Assembly: GCA_963977675.1 (NCBI GenBank)
Contig: CAXBPY010000010.1
Span: 1-63,769 of the forward strand
Direction: 5' to 3'
From: CAXBPY01 sp003455275
GTDB lineage: Bacteria; Bacteroidota; Bacteroidia; Chitinophagales; UBA10324
DNA: 63,769 nucleotides
Shown here: positions 8,407 through 17,864 of the stretch, one piece after another
Layout: every line of letters starts with the position of its first letter
How positions within the stretch are numbered: position 1 is the first letter of the stretch
Made by a program: the position numbers and the translations under genes
The notes under the pieces: generated by a model
What the model was told of the DNA's origin: nothing
Seen by the model: the letters and a program-made list of their open reading frames with translations, nothing else
Databases searched by the model: none

Positions 8407-9135
8407 TTAACGGTTCCAGATTTCCCAACTTTTGTCTGCCTGTATCTGCAGCATTCGAAGTCCGTTGCAAACCTTTGCTCCGTACTCAATTCCTTTTTTC
8501 ATGAATTGTGTTTCAGCTGGATTATAAACCAGATCGAAGAGAAAATGATTTTCAGAAAGACTCTCATATGGAATTGGCGGAAATGATTTTTCATTCGGCA
8601 TCATGCCCAGCGGTGTGCAATTAATTATAAGTGTGTGTTCTGAAATTATTTTTTTGTTCAATTCGCTCCATAGAAAATCACCACTCGATTTTTCCCGCGT
8701 TACTGATTTGAAACTTAATCCTTTTTTTTTCAAAACAAATTTTATGGCTCTCGACGCACCGCCTCTTCCCAGCACCAGTGCATTATTATGTGAGCCGGTC
8801 AGCAATTCATTTAAACTGATTTCAAAACCAAGGGCATCTGTATTGTACCCAACCAGTTTTCCGTTTTCAATTTTCACACAATTCACAGCACCTATTTCTT
8901 TTGTTTCATTTTCTAATGAATCAAGATTTGAAATAATTTTTTCTTTGTAAGGAATAGTGACATTGAACCCCTGCAATTTTTTTTCTTCTATTATTTTTTT
9001 CAAATCATTAATAGACCGAAGAGGAAAAGCAGCATAATCAGCATCGGAAATATTTTGCAGTTCAAATTTCCTTTTGAAATAATCAGGACTAAAAGAATGT
9101 TCCAGCGGAAAACCTATAACACCATAATGGCGCAT
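8407..9135 (-). CDS. aroE: Shikimate dehydrogenase
   Basis: AroE reduces 3-dehydroshikimate to shikimate with NADPH in aromatic amino-acid synthesis. The 242-aa protein shows the substrate-binding start (GVIGFPLEHSFSPDYF), the catalytic Lys in NVTIPYK (K64) and Asp in GYNTDALG (D100), the nucleotide loop LGRGGASRA at 122-130, and NCTPLGM near 172. Slightly shorter than typical (about 270) but no motif is missing. Its ATG overlaps the stop of the comA-like gene (TAATG), so it is translationally coupled as the last gene of the TPR-comA-aroE operon. Confidence 0.95.
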   Translation of the reverse strand: MRHYGVIGFPLEHSFSPDYFKRKFELQNISDADYAAFPLRSINDLKKIIEEKKLQGFNVTIPYKEKIISNLDSLENETKEIGAVNCVKIENGKLVGYNTDALGFEISLNELLTGSHNNALVLGRGGASRAIKFVLKKKGLSFKSVTREKSSGDFLWSELNKKIISEHTLIINCTPLGMMPNEKSFPPIPYESLSENHFLFDLVYNPAETQFMKKGIEYGAKVCNGLRMLQIQADKSWEIWNR

Positions 9136-9911
9136 TAGTTTTTCTTGTTCATTTCATTGTAAAAAAACATCATGGTATCGCCACGCAATCCGAGGCGCAA
9201 GGTTTCAAGGGGCAGAACTTCGTTAGGTGCAATGTTTCCAAGATTAACATTCGCACCGCTAAGCTTAATGAACCACACTTGCTGTGTTTTGTTGGGTGCT
9301 TCCCAAATAATATTTTCTCCATTAATCTGCCAAAGTATTTCTTCTACTAATCCGCTTCGTACTTCACCGGTGCCGCGATAGATTCCTACATTCCCTCCTT
9401 CGCGGGCTTCTGCAATTACCTTCCAGCTACCGGCTTCCAGTTCGCTTTTCATCAGCTCAATCCATTTGTATGGCGGAATTATTTTTTCCGCATCCTTCGA
9501 ACCAACTTCTGAAAGAACTTTTCTTGTTTTCGAGAGTGTGTTGATGTAATTGCATTTAACATCATGAGGCATCTCAATGCTTCCGTCAGATACTTCGGCC
9601 ATTTCAATTTTATATTTATCCAGAAGTCTCAGATAATCTTCGAATTGATTTCTGAGAATAAAACTTTCGAGCAAAGTGCCTCCGAAGTATACAGGAATAT
9701 TTGCTTGGCGGTAAACCGAAAGTTTGTTTTCCAGATTTGGAGTTACGAAGGCGCTGCCAAATCCAAGTTTTACAACATCTATATAAGGTTCAGCCACACT
9801 CAACAAATCTTCGGCCTCCCGGACACTTAATCCTTTATCCATGATCATACTTAAGCCGGTGTTGCGCGGTTTCTTGCTCCGATCCGGCAAGTTCTTTAAT
9901 TCAAAATTCAT
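9135..9911 (-). CDS. ComA-like phosphosulfolactate synthase family protein
   Basis: The product (258 aa) belongs to the ComA family, TIM-barrel enzymes that in methanogens add sulfite to phosphoenolpyruvate to give phosphosulfolactate. Recognisable blocks are GLSMIMDKGL, YIDVVKLGFGSAFVTP, PVYFGGTLLE, VSDGSIEMP and the C-terminal GDTMMFFYNEMNK. No ComB, ComC or other coenzyme M gene is nearby. A role in sulfonate metabolism in Bacteroidota is possible but unproven. I start it at the ATG at 9911, 16 nt after the TPR stop; a TTG at 9944 would overlap the TPR gene. Confidence 0.85.
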   Translation of the reverse strand: MNFELKNLPDRSKKPRNTGLSMIMDKGLSVREAEDLLSVAEPYIDVVKLGFGSAFVTPNLENKLSVYRQANIPVYFGGTLLESFILRNQFEDYLRLLDKYKIEMAEVSDGSIEMPHDVKCNYINTLSKTRKVLSEVGSKDAEKIIPPYKWIELMKSELEAGSWKVIAEAREGGNVGIYRGTGEVRSGLVEEILWQINGENIIWEAPNKTQQVWFIKLSGANVNLGNIAPNEVLPLETLRLGLRGDTMMFFYNEMNKKN

Positions 9912-9927
9912 AACGGAAGATTTTTTC

Positions 9928-11343
9928 TCAGCGGTAAATATCAATTATTCTTAAAACCTCTTCATCGCTTCTTAATTCAGGCAGCATTCGGAAAAACATT
10001 TTTGCTTTCGTTGCATCTTCAAACAACACCTGGCTGAATAATTCCAAACCATAGTTTGTCCAACCTTCCTTAAATGCTGCAACAGATTTTAAGAGCGTTA
10101 GGTTAACTGAATGACTTTTTGATTGTTCAACTTTAGAAATTGTTTCAAGAGCAACATCATTCAAATTCAATTCGAGCAGCAGCTGAATTATTTGCTCGTA
10201 AGCTTTTAATCCTTTTACCTTAGAAATAATGCTAAGTAATTTTTGATTAATGAAAATGAGCTCACCTTCATCATCCAGCAATGTGGCTACTCGGGCTGCT
10301 GAAAGAAGAAAAGTGACCTTGGTATCATCAAACCTGATTGCTTTACTTAAGTAAATGAGTGAACTGTGGAATTGCTTTTCTGCTTTATAGGTAAGCCCGA
10401 TTCGATAATGCGCATATGCAAATTGTGGCGAGAGGTTTAAAACTTTTCTGTAATGCAGCCGGGCTTTTCCAAAATCTTTCATCCGCTCATAACACTCGCC
10501 GATACAGAAATACAATTCTTCCGAAGGCCGCGAATAGTGAATGGCTTTCTGATAGCACTCAATTGATTGATGGAAATTCTTCAGCTTAAAATGTGCTTCG
10601 GCACAATCGCGATACGCTAAATCATAAGTCTCATTAATTGCCATAACAAATTCATAAGACTCCACTGCCTTCTCAAACAAGTTTAAAAAATAATAAGCCT
10701 GTCCGAGGTTCTGCCATGCGAGATAAGAGTATGGAAATTCTTCAAGCAGGTTTTTATGAAACTCCACACTGTCTTCATATCGGCGCGAAATCTCAACAGC
10801 ATACCACATGCGGTTAAGGGCTTCTTCATTTTCAGGGTCCAATAGAATTGAAGTTTTTATACAGTCAAAAACTTCATCAGTTTTTCCCCAATCTTCATAA
10901 ACATCTGCAAGCTCAAGCCACAAGTCAGGCATCTGTTCTTCTTCAGTAATGTCCATTGCCTTTCTTATTTCTTTCAGAGCTTCTTCATGATTCTCACGAA
11001 TCAGATAAATATCAGACCTAAGCAAGTACACACCTATTTCGCCAGGCTCTATTGCTTCTGCTGCATCTAACAATGTCATAGCCTTACTTAATTTTTTCTG
11101 TTGCATGAGCAGCGATGCTTTCTTAACCAGAAAAGATGCAGAGAATGGATAAATACTGATTGCATAGTCTGTAGCGCCTAATGCTTTATTGAGCGCACCG
11201 CGCATTTCATAATATGAAATCAAATCTTCGAAAGTGTGGGTATCAAAAAAAAGCGGTTTGTTTTTCTTCAACTGTTCTTCATATTTCTGAACTGACTGAT
11301 AAAAATCATCTCCGCCGTCAAAAAAATTTTCTCGTTCACTCAT
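9928..11343 (-). CDS. Tetratricopeptide repeat protein
   Basis: A 471-aa protein made almost entirely of TPR helices, without a signal peptide or membrane segment, so cytosolic. Repeats with the W/LG/Y/A/P pattern are visible, for example LGQAYYFLNLFEKAVESYEF near 215 and IGECYERMKDFGKARLHYRK near 280. TPR arrays act as protein-binding scaffolds; the partner is unknown. It is the first gene of the operon leading to comA-like and aroE and is divergent from a DinB-like gene. Confidence 0.88.
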   Translation of the reverse strand: MSERENFFDGGDDFYQSVQKYEEQLKKNKPLFFDTHTFEDLISYYEMRGALNKALGATDYAISIYPFSASFLVKKASLLMQQKKLSKAMTLLDAAEAIEPGEIGVYLLRSDIYLIRENHEEALKEIRKAMDITEEEQMPDLWLELADVYEDWGKTDEVFDCIKTSILLDPENEEALNRMWYAVEISRRYEDSVEFHKNLLEEFPYSYLAWQNLGQAYYFLNLFEKAVESYEFVMAINETYDLAYRDCAEAHFKLKNFHQSIECYQKAIHYSRPSEELYFCIGECYERMKDFGKARLHYRKVLNLSPQFAYAHYRIGLTYKAEKQFHSSLIYLSKAIRFDDTKVTFLLSAARVATLLDDEGELIFINQKLLSIISKVKGLKAYEQIIQLLLELNLNDVALETISKVEQSKSHSVNLTLLKSVAAFKEGWTNYGLELFSQVLFEDATKAKMFFRMLPELRSDEEVLRIIDIYR

Positions 11344-11383
11344 ATCCTTTGGGTTTCAAATCAAATATAGGCAGGCCAATCAA

Positions 11384-11414
11384 ATTGAAACAGAAAATCA
11401 GAATTTTATTTTTG
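11384..11414 (+). promoter_or_regulatory. Promoter of the DinB-like gene
   Basis: ATTG at 11384-11387 and TATTTTTG at 11407-11414 match the Bacteroidota -33 and -7 consensus with an ideal 19-nt spacer. The ATG at 11433 would leave a short leader. Confidence 0.5.
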
Positions 11415-11432
11415 GCTTAAATCAACTATAAC

Positions 11433-11936
11433 ATGTTATCAAATTTTTCAGAAGCTCAATCGCTGGCGGATGTATTCATCAGTTCACGAAACCTTACTAA
11501 ATATTATTTGCATAAGGTGAAAGATGCAGATAAGAAGAAAAGATTCAGCATTGGCGAATGGAATACTAATAGCATACACTGGATTGTATCGCATCTGGCA
11601 TGGGCCGAAAACTATCTGATACTGGATGCAGTGATTGGCAGAAAAGAAACAGTTCCGTGGTTTCAGTATTTTGAAATCGGATCTCCTTATCCCGAAGAAA
11701 GCAAATTCCCATCTTATGAAGAAGCCGTGAATACACTTGATTGGATTCATGAAAAGTCGATAGCTGAAATCAGGAATCTTAGTAACCAGCAATTAGATGA
11801 AAAGAATTTTGCAGGAATTGATTTCCGTGATGGTGATTCGAAAAGAAAAATTATTCATCATGCTATCAGGCACGAGGGAACACATTGCGGCCATTTAAGC
11901 TGGCTCGCCAAACTGCATGGATTAAAAGGAAGATAA
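11433..11936 (+). CDS. DinB-like four-helix metalloprotein
   Basis: A 167-aa member of the DinB/YfiT superfamily of four-helix bundles that bind a divalent metal through three histidines. The likely triad is H54 (VSHLAWAEN) with H147 and H151 (RHEGTHCGH). Family members include thiol-dependent S-transferases (bacillithiol, mycothiol), but the substrate cannot be read from the sequence. It stands 6 nt before an SplB-like radical SAM gene, so the two are probably co-transcribed from the promoter at 11384. Confidence 0.85.
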   Translation: MLSNFSEAQSLADVFISSRNLTKYYLHKVKDADKKKRFSIGEWNTNSIHWIVSHLAWAENYLILDAVIGRKETVPWFQYFEIGSPYPEESKFPSYEEAVNTLDWIHEKSIAEIRNLSNQQLDEKNFAGIDFRDGDSKRKIIHHAIRHEGTHCGHLSWLAKLHGLKGR

Positions 11937-11942
11937 CTTAGT

Positions 11943-12824
11943 ATGCCCGATTCCATTCTTGTAAAAACCATATTGAATAAAACAAAAAGGCGTGATCCCT
12001 GGTTTCTGGATGACTACACCATCAATCCTTTCAGCGGGTGTTCGTTCAACTGTTTGTATTGCTACATACGCGGCAGCAAGTACGGAATGAACATGGAACA
12101 AAAACTCTCGGTAAAAGAAAATGCACTGGAAGTATTGGAGAAACAATTGAAGTCCAGGGCTAAAAAAAATCAGTACGGAATTATTGTTCTTTCATCTGCA
12201 ACGGACCCATATCTGCAATTTGAAAAAGATCTGAAGCTGACCCGAAAAATTCTTGAATTAATTCTTCGTTACAAATTTCCTGTTCATATTATTACAAAAG
12301 GTGATTTAGTAACACGCGATTTTGATTTGCTGGAAAAAATTAATTCGGAAGCTATTCTTCCCGAAGATTTGAAATTGAAGCATAAAGTTTTTATCACTTT
12401 TTCTTTCTGCACAGTAGATGATGGCATTCGAAAAATTTTTGAACCCGGCGCTACTGCTATAACTGCCCGCCTGGATGCTTTACATAATTGCATTGAAGCC
12501 GGGTTTCAAAGCGGAGTAAGTTTGATGCCTTTGATTCCATACATTACTGATACTGCAGAGCATCTTGAAGTCATGTTCCGGACCATGAGCAGCATCGGAG
12601 CTAAATATATTTTTCCTGCCGGCATTACACTTCACGGAAATGGAATTGCAGATTCAAGAACGCTTGTGATGAAAGCGGTAGAAAAAAATTATCCGCATTT
12701 GATTGATAAGTATAAAAAATACTTTTTGCAAAATGATCACATGCCAGGTTTTTACTCAAGTGCATTTAGTAAAAAAATGGCTGAGTTATCAATTAAATAT
12801 TCATTGAAGAATTCTCTTTATTGA
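11943..12824 (+). CDS. SplB-like radical SAM protein
   Basis: A 293-aa radical SAM enzyme of the COG1533 group related to spore photoproduct lyase. The 4Fe-4S cysteines are C33, C37 and C40 in GCSFNCLYCYIRG; TDPYLQFEKDLKLTR follows as in the family. It is shorter than true SplB and the organism is not expected to form spores, so thymine-dimer repair is not a safe assignment. The pairing with a DinB-like gene is suggestive of damage response only by name. The last 7 nt overlap the convergent GtrA gene. Confidence 0.85.
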   Translation: MPDSILVKTILNKTKRRDPWFLDDYTINPFSGCSFNCLYCYIRGSKYGMNMEQKLSVKENALEVLEKQLKSRAKKNQYGIIVLSSATDPYLQFEKDLKLTRKILELILRYKFPVHIITKGDLVTRDFDLLEKINSEAILPEDLKLKHKVFITFSFCTVDDGIRKIFEPGATAITARLDALHNCIEAGFQSGVSLMPLIPYITDTAEHLEVMFRTMSSIGAKYIFPAGITLHGNGIADSRTLVMKAVEKNYPHLIDKYKKYFLQNDHMPGFYSSAFSKKMAELSIKYSLKNSLY

Positions 12825-13312
12825 GCCCCCTCCTCTATTTCATCTTCCGCTACTTCAGAATTACTGATATGAAACGAAAATGTTTTGTGTACAATGAAAC
12901 TCAGAACACCTACACTCACAGCTGCACACGCCCGCGATAAAGTGGGATACCATCCAAACTCTTTGATCAAAAAATTCATTAAAAAATAATTGAGTACCAA
13001 GGCGATTAATGCGACTGCGATATATCTGAATAGCTGATGTCTAATTCTTAAACTTGAATGAGGGAAAACAAATTTGCGTGTGAGCGTGAAATTGGTGGTG
13101 AGTCCAAAACAAAATGAAATCAATAAAGAGGCGGTTGGAGCTCCAATAACATATTTCGAAAAATGCAGGTCAGTTTTCAGCAACACATAATTGTAGGTGA
13201 TAAAATAAACAAACACATCAACACAGGTTGCAGTGATTGCAGTAAAAAAATATCTGACAACTTTTAGATTCAGAATTTTTTTTCCATGATAAATAAGCGG
13301 ATTGTCAATCAT
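12818..13312 (-). CDS. GtrA family membrane protein
   Basis: The 164-aa product has four hydrophobic helices in the GtrA pattern: VRYFFTAITATCVDVFVYFI near the start, LISFCFGLTTNFTLTRKFVF in the middle and SFIVHKTFSFH at the end. GtrA proteins help move lipid-linked sugars across the inner membrane for surface polysaccharide synthesis. I use the ATG at 13312; a TTG at 13354 would add an unneeded N-terminal extension. No glycosyltransferase is adjacent. Confidence 0.87.
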   Translation of the reverse strand: MIDNPLIYHGKKILNLKVVRYFFTAITATCVDVFVYFITYNYVLLKTDLHFSKYVIGAPTASLLISFCFGLTTNFTLTRKFVFPHSSLRIRHQLFRYIAVALIALVLNYFLMNFLIKEFGWYPTLSRACAAVSVGVLSFIVHKTFSFHISNSEVAEDEIEEGAQ

Positions 13313-13473
13313 CAAAAATGTGATGGAGCAAAAATATCCGCAGTCATCAATCAACTTTCAAAATCATTGAATGATAAGAACTCGGAAGCTGGGGATATTA
13401 TGTTTTTGTAAAAAGAAGGAATCAATTCCTGGCTAAACTCATTTCAACCAAACCATGAACTAAGAATAAAAGC

Positions 13474-16400
13474 TTATGCTGCCTTGCTCTCCGATTGATT
13501 CATGAAATCCTGAAGCTCTGATATCAAGGTGTTTAAAATATTTCGGGCTGCTTCAAACTTTTCTTCAATGTCAACATAATCTGCTTCCTTCCCTGCAAGT
13601 TCAAGTGCATAGAATTTTTCTGTTGCTTCTTTTGACCCGAAAGGAGAAACGCTGCCTTTTAATTTATGAGCTGAACGATTGAGGTCATAGGCTTCTTTAT
13701 TCATAACTGCCTTGGCTACCGCTTCTATTTGTGAAGGTGCATTTTTCAAAAACAGTTTTATCAATTCGCTCATCAGTATTTTATCACCTACGCATTGCTC
13801 ACTGTAAAACTGCTCGTTAAATATTTTATAAAAACTTTCCTGATTCTTTTGTTGAATTTCTACTGCTTCGGTAATACTTACTTCCTTACCTTCAAACAAT
13901 CTGTTCATCACTTTGAAAACTTCATCCGTTTTGATCGGCTTACTTAGATAATCATCCATACCTACATCCATGCACTTGTCGCGGTGCATTTTCATGGCGT
14001 GTGCTGTCATGGCCACGATTGGAATGTGAGTTCCGGTTTCTTTTTCTGTTTCACGGATTTTCAAAGTGGTTTCATACCCATCTAACTCGGGCATCTGAAC
14101 ATCCATAAATATGAGATCAAATGTTCCCTTGTTCAAGTGATCCAGAACTTCTAATCCATTATTAGCAAGTGTTACTTTAAATCCACTTTTCTCCAAAACA
14201 GTAATTTCAAGTTTTTGGTTTATCAAGTCATCTTCAGCCAGCAGAATATGAAGAGATTTGTGTTGATATATTTTAACCGGGTTTTCTTTTTGGGCCACAG
14301 AAAAATTCTGTGCGCTTCCAAAGAGGTGAAATAATTCATCTAACAATTCCTGGTAAGTAACCGGCTTAGCCATGAAGGAGTGAATGTTGAGTTTCTGTCT
14401 TTCACTCCGATCTATGTTATCAGCCACGCTGGACATTACAAATATTTTGGTGTGGTCGAAGTTCGGATTTTCGCGAAGGCGGCGGGCAACTTCCCATCCA
14501 TCCATACCCGGCATCTGAACATCTAAGAGCATGAGATCAAAAGGATGTCCTGAATTATATGCCTTGCTTAATTCGAATAAAGCATTTCTTCCACTGTCAA
14601 CACAGATAATTTCTCCGGCAATTGTTTTCAGCTGACCTTCCATTATGCGGCGGTTGGTCAGGTTATCATCCACCACAAGAACTTTGAGTTTTCTATGTAC
14701 TTCAAAATCGGCAGGGAGATATCTTGTAACTCTTTGCCCGATTCCAAATTCAACAAAGAATTTGAATTCGCTTCCCTTCCCCATTTCACTTTCAACCCAT
14801 ACATCACCATTCATTAACCCGATAAGTTTGCGTGTGATGGTGAGCCCTAATCCAGTTCCACCAAACTTTCGGGTGGTAGAGCCATCGGCTTGTGTAAATG
14901 GTTCAAAAATGGTTTTGATTTTAGATTGCGGTATTCCGATTCCGGTATCGCTAACGCAAAACTCGATCACTGATTTTCCGTTTTCTGTTTTACGAAGTTT
15001 TGCCTTCAATCCAATTTCACCCTTCATGGTGAACTTAATTGCATTGCCCACGAGGTTAATTAAAATTTGGCGCAAACGCACCGGATCACCGATTAATACT
15101 TTTGGTATTTCTTCGTCGATATCCAAAATCATTTCTATACTCTTATCTTTTTTACGAAGAGCAAGAAGCTTCATGGTTTTGCTCATCATATCACGAAGGT
15201 CGAAGTCAATATCTTCAAGCTCCATTTTTCCGGCTTCAATTTTACTGAAGTCCAGAATGTCATTAATTACCATTAGCAGATTATCTGCTGAGGCTTTAAC
15301 TAACTCAAGATACTCGCGTTGTTCATCCGTTACATTGGTTGCCAGGGTCAACTCAGTCATTCCCATAATTCCATTCATGGGTGTGCGGATTTCATGACTC
15401 ATGTTAGCGAGGAATTCGCTCTTTGCAATATTTGCGCTTTCGGCTTGTTCTTTAGCCAGACACAATTCTTCTTCAAATTGTTTTTGAATGGTTACATCCA
15501 ATCCGGTTCCTCTGAAACCGGTAACGCTTCCTGAAAAATTCAGAACCGGAGTTCCGCTCACGCGCATGTAGCCAATCGAATTATCCTTTCGCTGAAAACG
15601 GAATTCAACATCTTTAAATCCGGTTGAACTTAATGTCTTTTCACTAAGAATATTTTTTACTCTCTCTATTTCTTCAGGAACAATAATTCCGAAGAAAGAA
15701 GTATTTAAACTTTCTTCAATTGAATATCCGGTCGAGTCCACTATTTTCTTGCTGATGTAAACAATCTTGTTTTCGCTGTCCGTTTCCCAAACAAATTCTC
15801 CGGCAGCTTCTGTTACATCCATAAATCTTTTTTCACTATCGCGCAAAGCCGATTCTGACTGCTCGCGGGCAGCAATCTCCATTTGTAATTCTTCTTTTTG
15901 TTTAAAGAAAGAAATTATAAGGCGGGCCAATTCGCCAAACTCTGTTTTCTTGTGAGATAATGCTTCAATGAAAAATGGGTTGCTTTTATGCAAACTGAGT
16001 GAAAGAGAATACAGCGGGCGAGAAACCCAAAACATAAATGCAATAACTACCAGGATGAGAAACAGCGCTGAGAAACAGATGAAGATCCAGTTAACCTTTT
16101 TATTAGTTGAACTTAACTGCGAATAGTAAGAAGTTGGATAAGAAATTATTGAATGAGCAATTACACGACCATCATATCCTTTGAAGTTTCGTGAACTGAC
16201 AAGGGTTCCATACTCTGCAACTTCTTTAACTCCGATTCTCTTATTGTATTTGGTCGAATCGTAAGAGATCGAAATCTCAGCGAGGTTTAAGGTTCCGAGC
16301 TCGTTTAAATAACTTTTATTCCAAAGCCTAGCGGTGAAGAAATATCCCTGTGGTGGATCTTTTCTATCGGAATCAAGCGTTCCGTGAATGGTAGCCCCCC

Positions 16401-16923
16401 GAACCTCCATGAGGTCGCCGGTTTTGAGTTTAATGAAAAAGTGAGTAAAATATTTTCCTTCCCCTTCATTGGAAACCATAAAAGCTTTTAATAATTCAAA
16501 CCTTGAAAGAGGAATTTTAGAAGTGGAATCAGAGTCGTAAGTATTAATTCCGTATAGACAACCAAAGTTCAGGTCGTAAACCCATACACCACAAAACTTA
16601 TATTGAGGAATAAGGAAATCAATACTGTTAGTTTCAAAATCTTTTTTTGCTTCAAGCTTCTCTACAGAAAAATTTGAGTCAGAATATTCATGAACATAAT
16701 TTACCATTTCATCCCATATTGAATATTCATAGTTTGTAATCATGAATAAACTGTTGGACTTCAGATCGGCAATCTTATCAAACGCGCTGTCTTTTTCCAA
16801 AAGACGATTTTCAAGAAGAAGATTCATCTTTTCATTATCAGTTCTTCTCAAGAAAGCTACAACTGCAATACCCGAAAAAATCAGGGCAGTAATAAGAATA
16901 AGAATTCGGTGCTGGATTCTCAT
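13474..16923 (-). CDS. Membrane hybrid histidine kinase with two receivers and HPt (BarA-like layout)
   Basis: A 1149-aa sensor kinase with a complete phosphorelay in one chain. Order: membrane helix (about 7-25), periplasmic CHASE4-like sensor (about 50-275, with the YSIWDEM block), second helix (278-300), PAS (about 365-483), HisKA with H510 in MSHEIRTPMNG, HATPase with GNAIKF, DTGIGI and GGTGLGLTI boxes, receiver 1 (D801), receiver 2 (D941), and an HPt domain with H1086 in RSAHKLKGS. No DNA-binding response regulator is adjacent, so the output is elsewhere. It begins 9 nt after a predicted outer-membrane protein gene. Confidence 0.93.
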   Translation of the reverse strand: MRIQHRILILITALIFSGIAVVAFLRRTDNEKMNLLLENRLLEKDSAFDKIADLKSNSLFMITNYEYSIWDEMVNYVHEYSDSNFSVEKLEAKKDFETNSIDFLIPQYKFCGVWVYDLNFGCLYGINTYDSDSTSKIPLSRFELLKAFMVSNEGEGKYFTHFFIKLKTGDLMEVRGATIHGTLDSDRKDPPQGYFFTARLWNKSYLNELGTLNLAEISISYDSTKYNKRIGVKEVAEYGTLVSSRNFKGYDGRVIAHSIISYPTSYYSQLSSTNKKVNWIFICFSALFLILVVIAFMFWVSRPLYSLSLSLHKSNPFFIEALSHKKTEFGELARLIISFFKQKEELQMEIAAREQSESALRDSEKRFMDVTEAAGEFVWETDSENKIVYISKKIVDSTGYSIEESLNTSFFGIIVPEEIERVKNILSEKTLSSTGFKDVEFRFQRKDNSIGYMRVSGTPVLNFSGSVTGFRGTGLDVTIQKQFEEELCLAKEQAESANIAKSEFLANMSHEIRTPMNGIMGMTELTLATNVTDEQREYLELVKASADNLLMVINDILDFSKIEAGKMELEDIDFDLRDMMSKTMKLLALRKKDKSIEMILDIDEEIPKVLIGDPVRLRQILINLVGNAIKFTMKGEIGLKAKLRKTENGKSVIEFCVSDTGIGIPQSKIKTIFEPFTQADGSTTRKFGGTGLGLTITRKLIGLMNGDVWVESEMGKGSEFKFFVEFGIGQRVTRYLPADFEVHRKLKVLVVDDNLTNRRIMEGQLKTIAGEIICVDSGRNALFELSKAYNSGHPFDLMLLDVQMPGMDGWEVARRLRENPNFDHTKIFVMSSVADNIDRSERQKLNIHSFMAKPVTYQELLDELFHLFGSAQNFSVAQKENPVKIYQHKSLHILLAEDDLINQKLEITVLEKSGFKVTLANNGLEVLDHLNKGTFDLIFMDVQMPELDGYETTLKIRETEKETGTHIPIVAMTAHAMKMHRDKCMDVGMDDYLSKPIKTDEVFKVMNRLFEGKEVSITEAVEIQQKNQESFYKIFNEQFYSEQCVGDKILMSELIKLFLKNAPSQIEAVAKAVMNKEAYDLNRSAHKLKGSVSPFGSKEATEKFYALELAGKEADYVDIEEKFEAARNILNTLISELQDFMNQSESKAA

Positions 16924-16932
16924 GGTGTGGTT

Positions 16933-17712
16933 TTAAAAAACTTTTCCGGCTGAGAGAATGATGCTAGCCGGACGAGGGTTAACAATGGAAGAATAATTTC
17001 TACTAAGCAAAAAGAAAAAATTGGCAAATGATTTTATGTAAAAACCATGCTTCATGTTTTGCTGCCATGATGCATTAAGATCAATTGTTTTATAAACTGA
17101 AATAAAATTTTCTTCGCCGGAAATATTATAACGCACAAATTTTTTATTTCCTGTTCCCAGAGCTGCATTGATTACAAAGTGTCGTTCACTTGTTTCATTA
17201 TCAAATGTGATCCCGGTTTCAGAAAAAATTCCTCCGGGGTTTTGTAATATGTCACTTATCGGGTTGAAAAAAATTCCAAGACTGCCATAATAATACCCGA
17301 CATACATCCCAGCCTCCGAAGTACAAGCGTTGAATTCTGAAGGGTATGTATATAGCATAAGAGAAGGTTCGATATAAAAATTTCCAGGTTCAATAATTTT
17401 TGACAAGGTAAAATCAAGTTCAGGGGAAGTACTATTTCCTTCTGTTTCAAGAATACTTGTACTGTTCCAGGCATTTAGATTCCAGCCATTTTTTTGAACA
17501 GTAAATGAAGATTGTGAAATGATTCCCTGGTTAAAAACAATGCCGCGCCACAGGTACAGATTCGTAACCGAACTTTCGGTGTTGAATGAGAATTTTTGAG
17601 ACTCAACAGATGATGTATCTGCAACTATTGATTCAGTACCACCACCCTGCTGTGCATAGCTGTTATATGAAAAAAATAATATTGAACAGAGAAGGGTATT
17701 TCTTGTTTTCAC
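16933..17712 (-). CDS. Predicted outer-membrane beta-barrel protein
   Basis: A 259-aa protein with a signal peptide (cleavage after NSYAQ) and repeating amphipathic beta strands, ending in Phe as many outer-membrane barrels do. The segment VTNLYLWRGIVFNQG resembles the start of TorF-like putative porins. It starts with GTG; no ATG fits the signal peptide. Only 9 nt separate it from the kinase gene downstream, so both are probably one transcript and the barrel may be functionally tied to the sensor. No substrate can be inferred. Confidence 0.75.
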   Translation of the reverse strand: MKTRNTLLCSILFFSYNSYAQQGGGTESIVADTSSVESQKFSFNTESSVTNLYLWRGIVFNQGIISQSSFTVQKNGWNLNAWNSTSILETEGNSTSPELDFTLSKIIEPGNFYIEPSLMLYTYPSEFNACTSEAGMYVGYYYGSLGIFFNPISDILQNPGGIFSETGITFDNETSERHFVINAALGTGNKKFVRYNISGEENFISVYKTIDLNASWQQNMKHGFYIKSFANFFFLLSRNYSSIVNPRPASIILSAGKVF

Positions 17713-17728
17713 GGAAATAATGGTGTTT

Positions 17729-17744
17729 TCGCCTTTTGAGGCGA
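17729..17744 (-). promoter_or_regulatory. Short leader hairpin
   Basis: A 5-bp hairpin (TCGCC / GGCGA, loop TCAAAA) lies 16 nt upstream of the GTG start of the barrel gene. Too small to assign; it might affect translation initiation. Confidence 0.25.
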
Positions 17745-17810
17745 CCTTCTTTACCGTTTAATTTTTGAAATGTTTTCCTTTTTGTAAAAGAAAATTATGA
17801 AATATTAAAA

Positions 17811-17845
17811 AAAAATCCGCCCCGCGATACACAGAACGGATTAAA
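17811..17845 (-). terminator. Rho-independent terminator
   Basis: Read on the minus strand, AATCCG and CGGATT pair around a 17-nt loop containing a GC-rich stretch, followed by a run of T. It lies about 20 nt after the stop of the secreted T9SS protein at 17865. Confidence 0.7.
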
Positions 17846-17864
17846 AAAAATGATTTTTTAGTGG

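Noticed and set aside
11943..12824. Spore photoproduct lyase proper
   Set aside because: Radical SAM cysteines match, but the protein is short and nothing else suggests spores, so only SplB-like is used.
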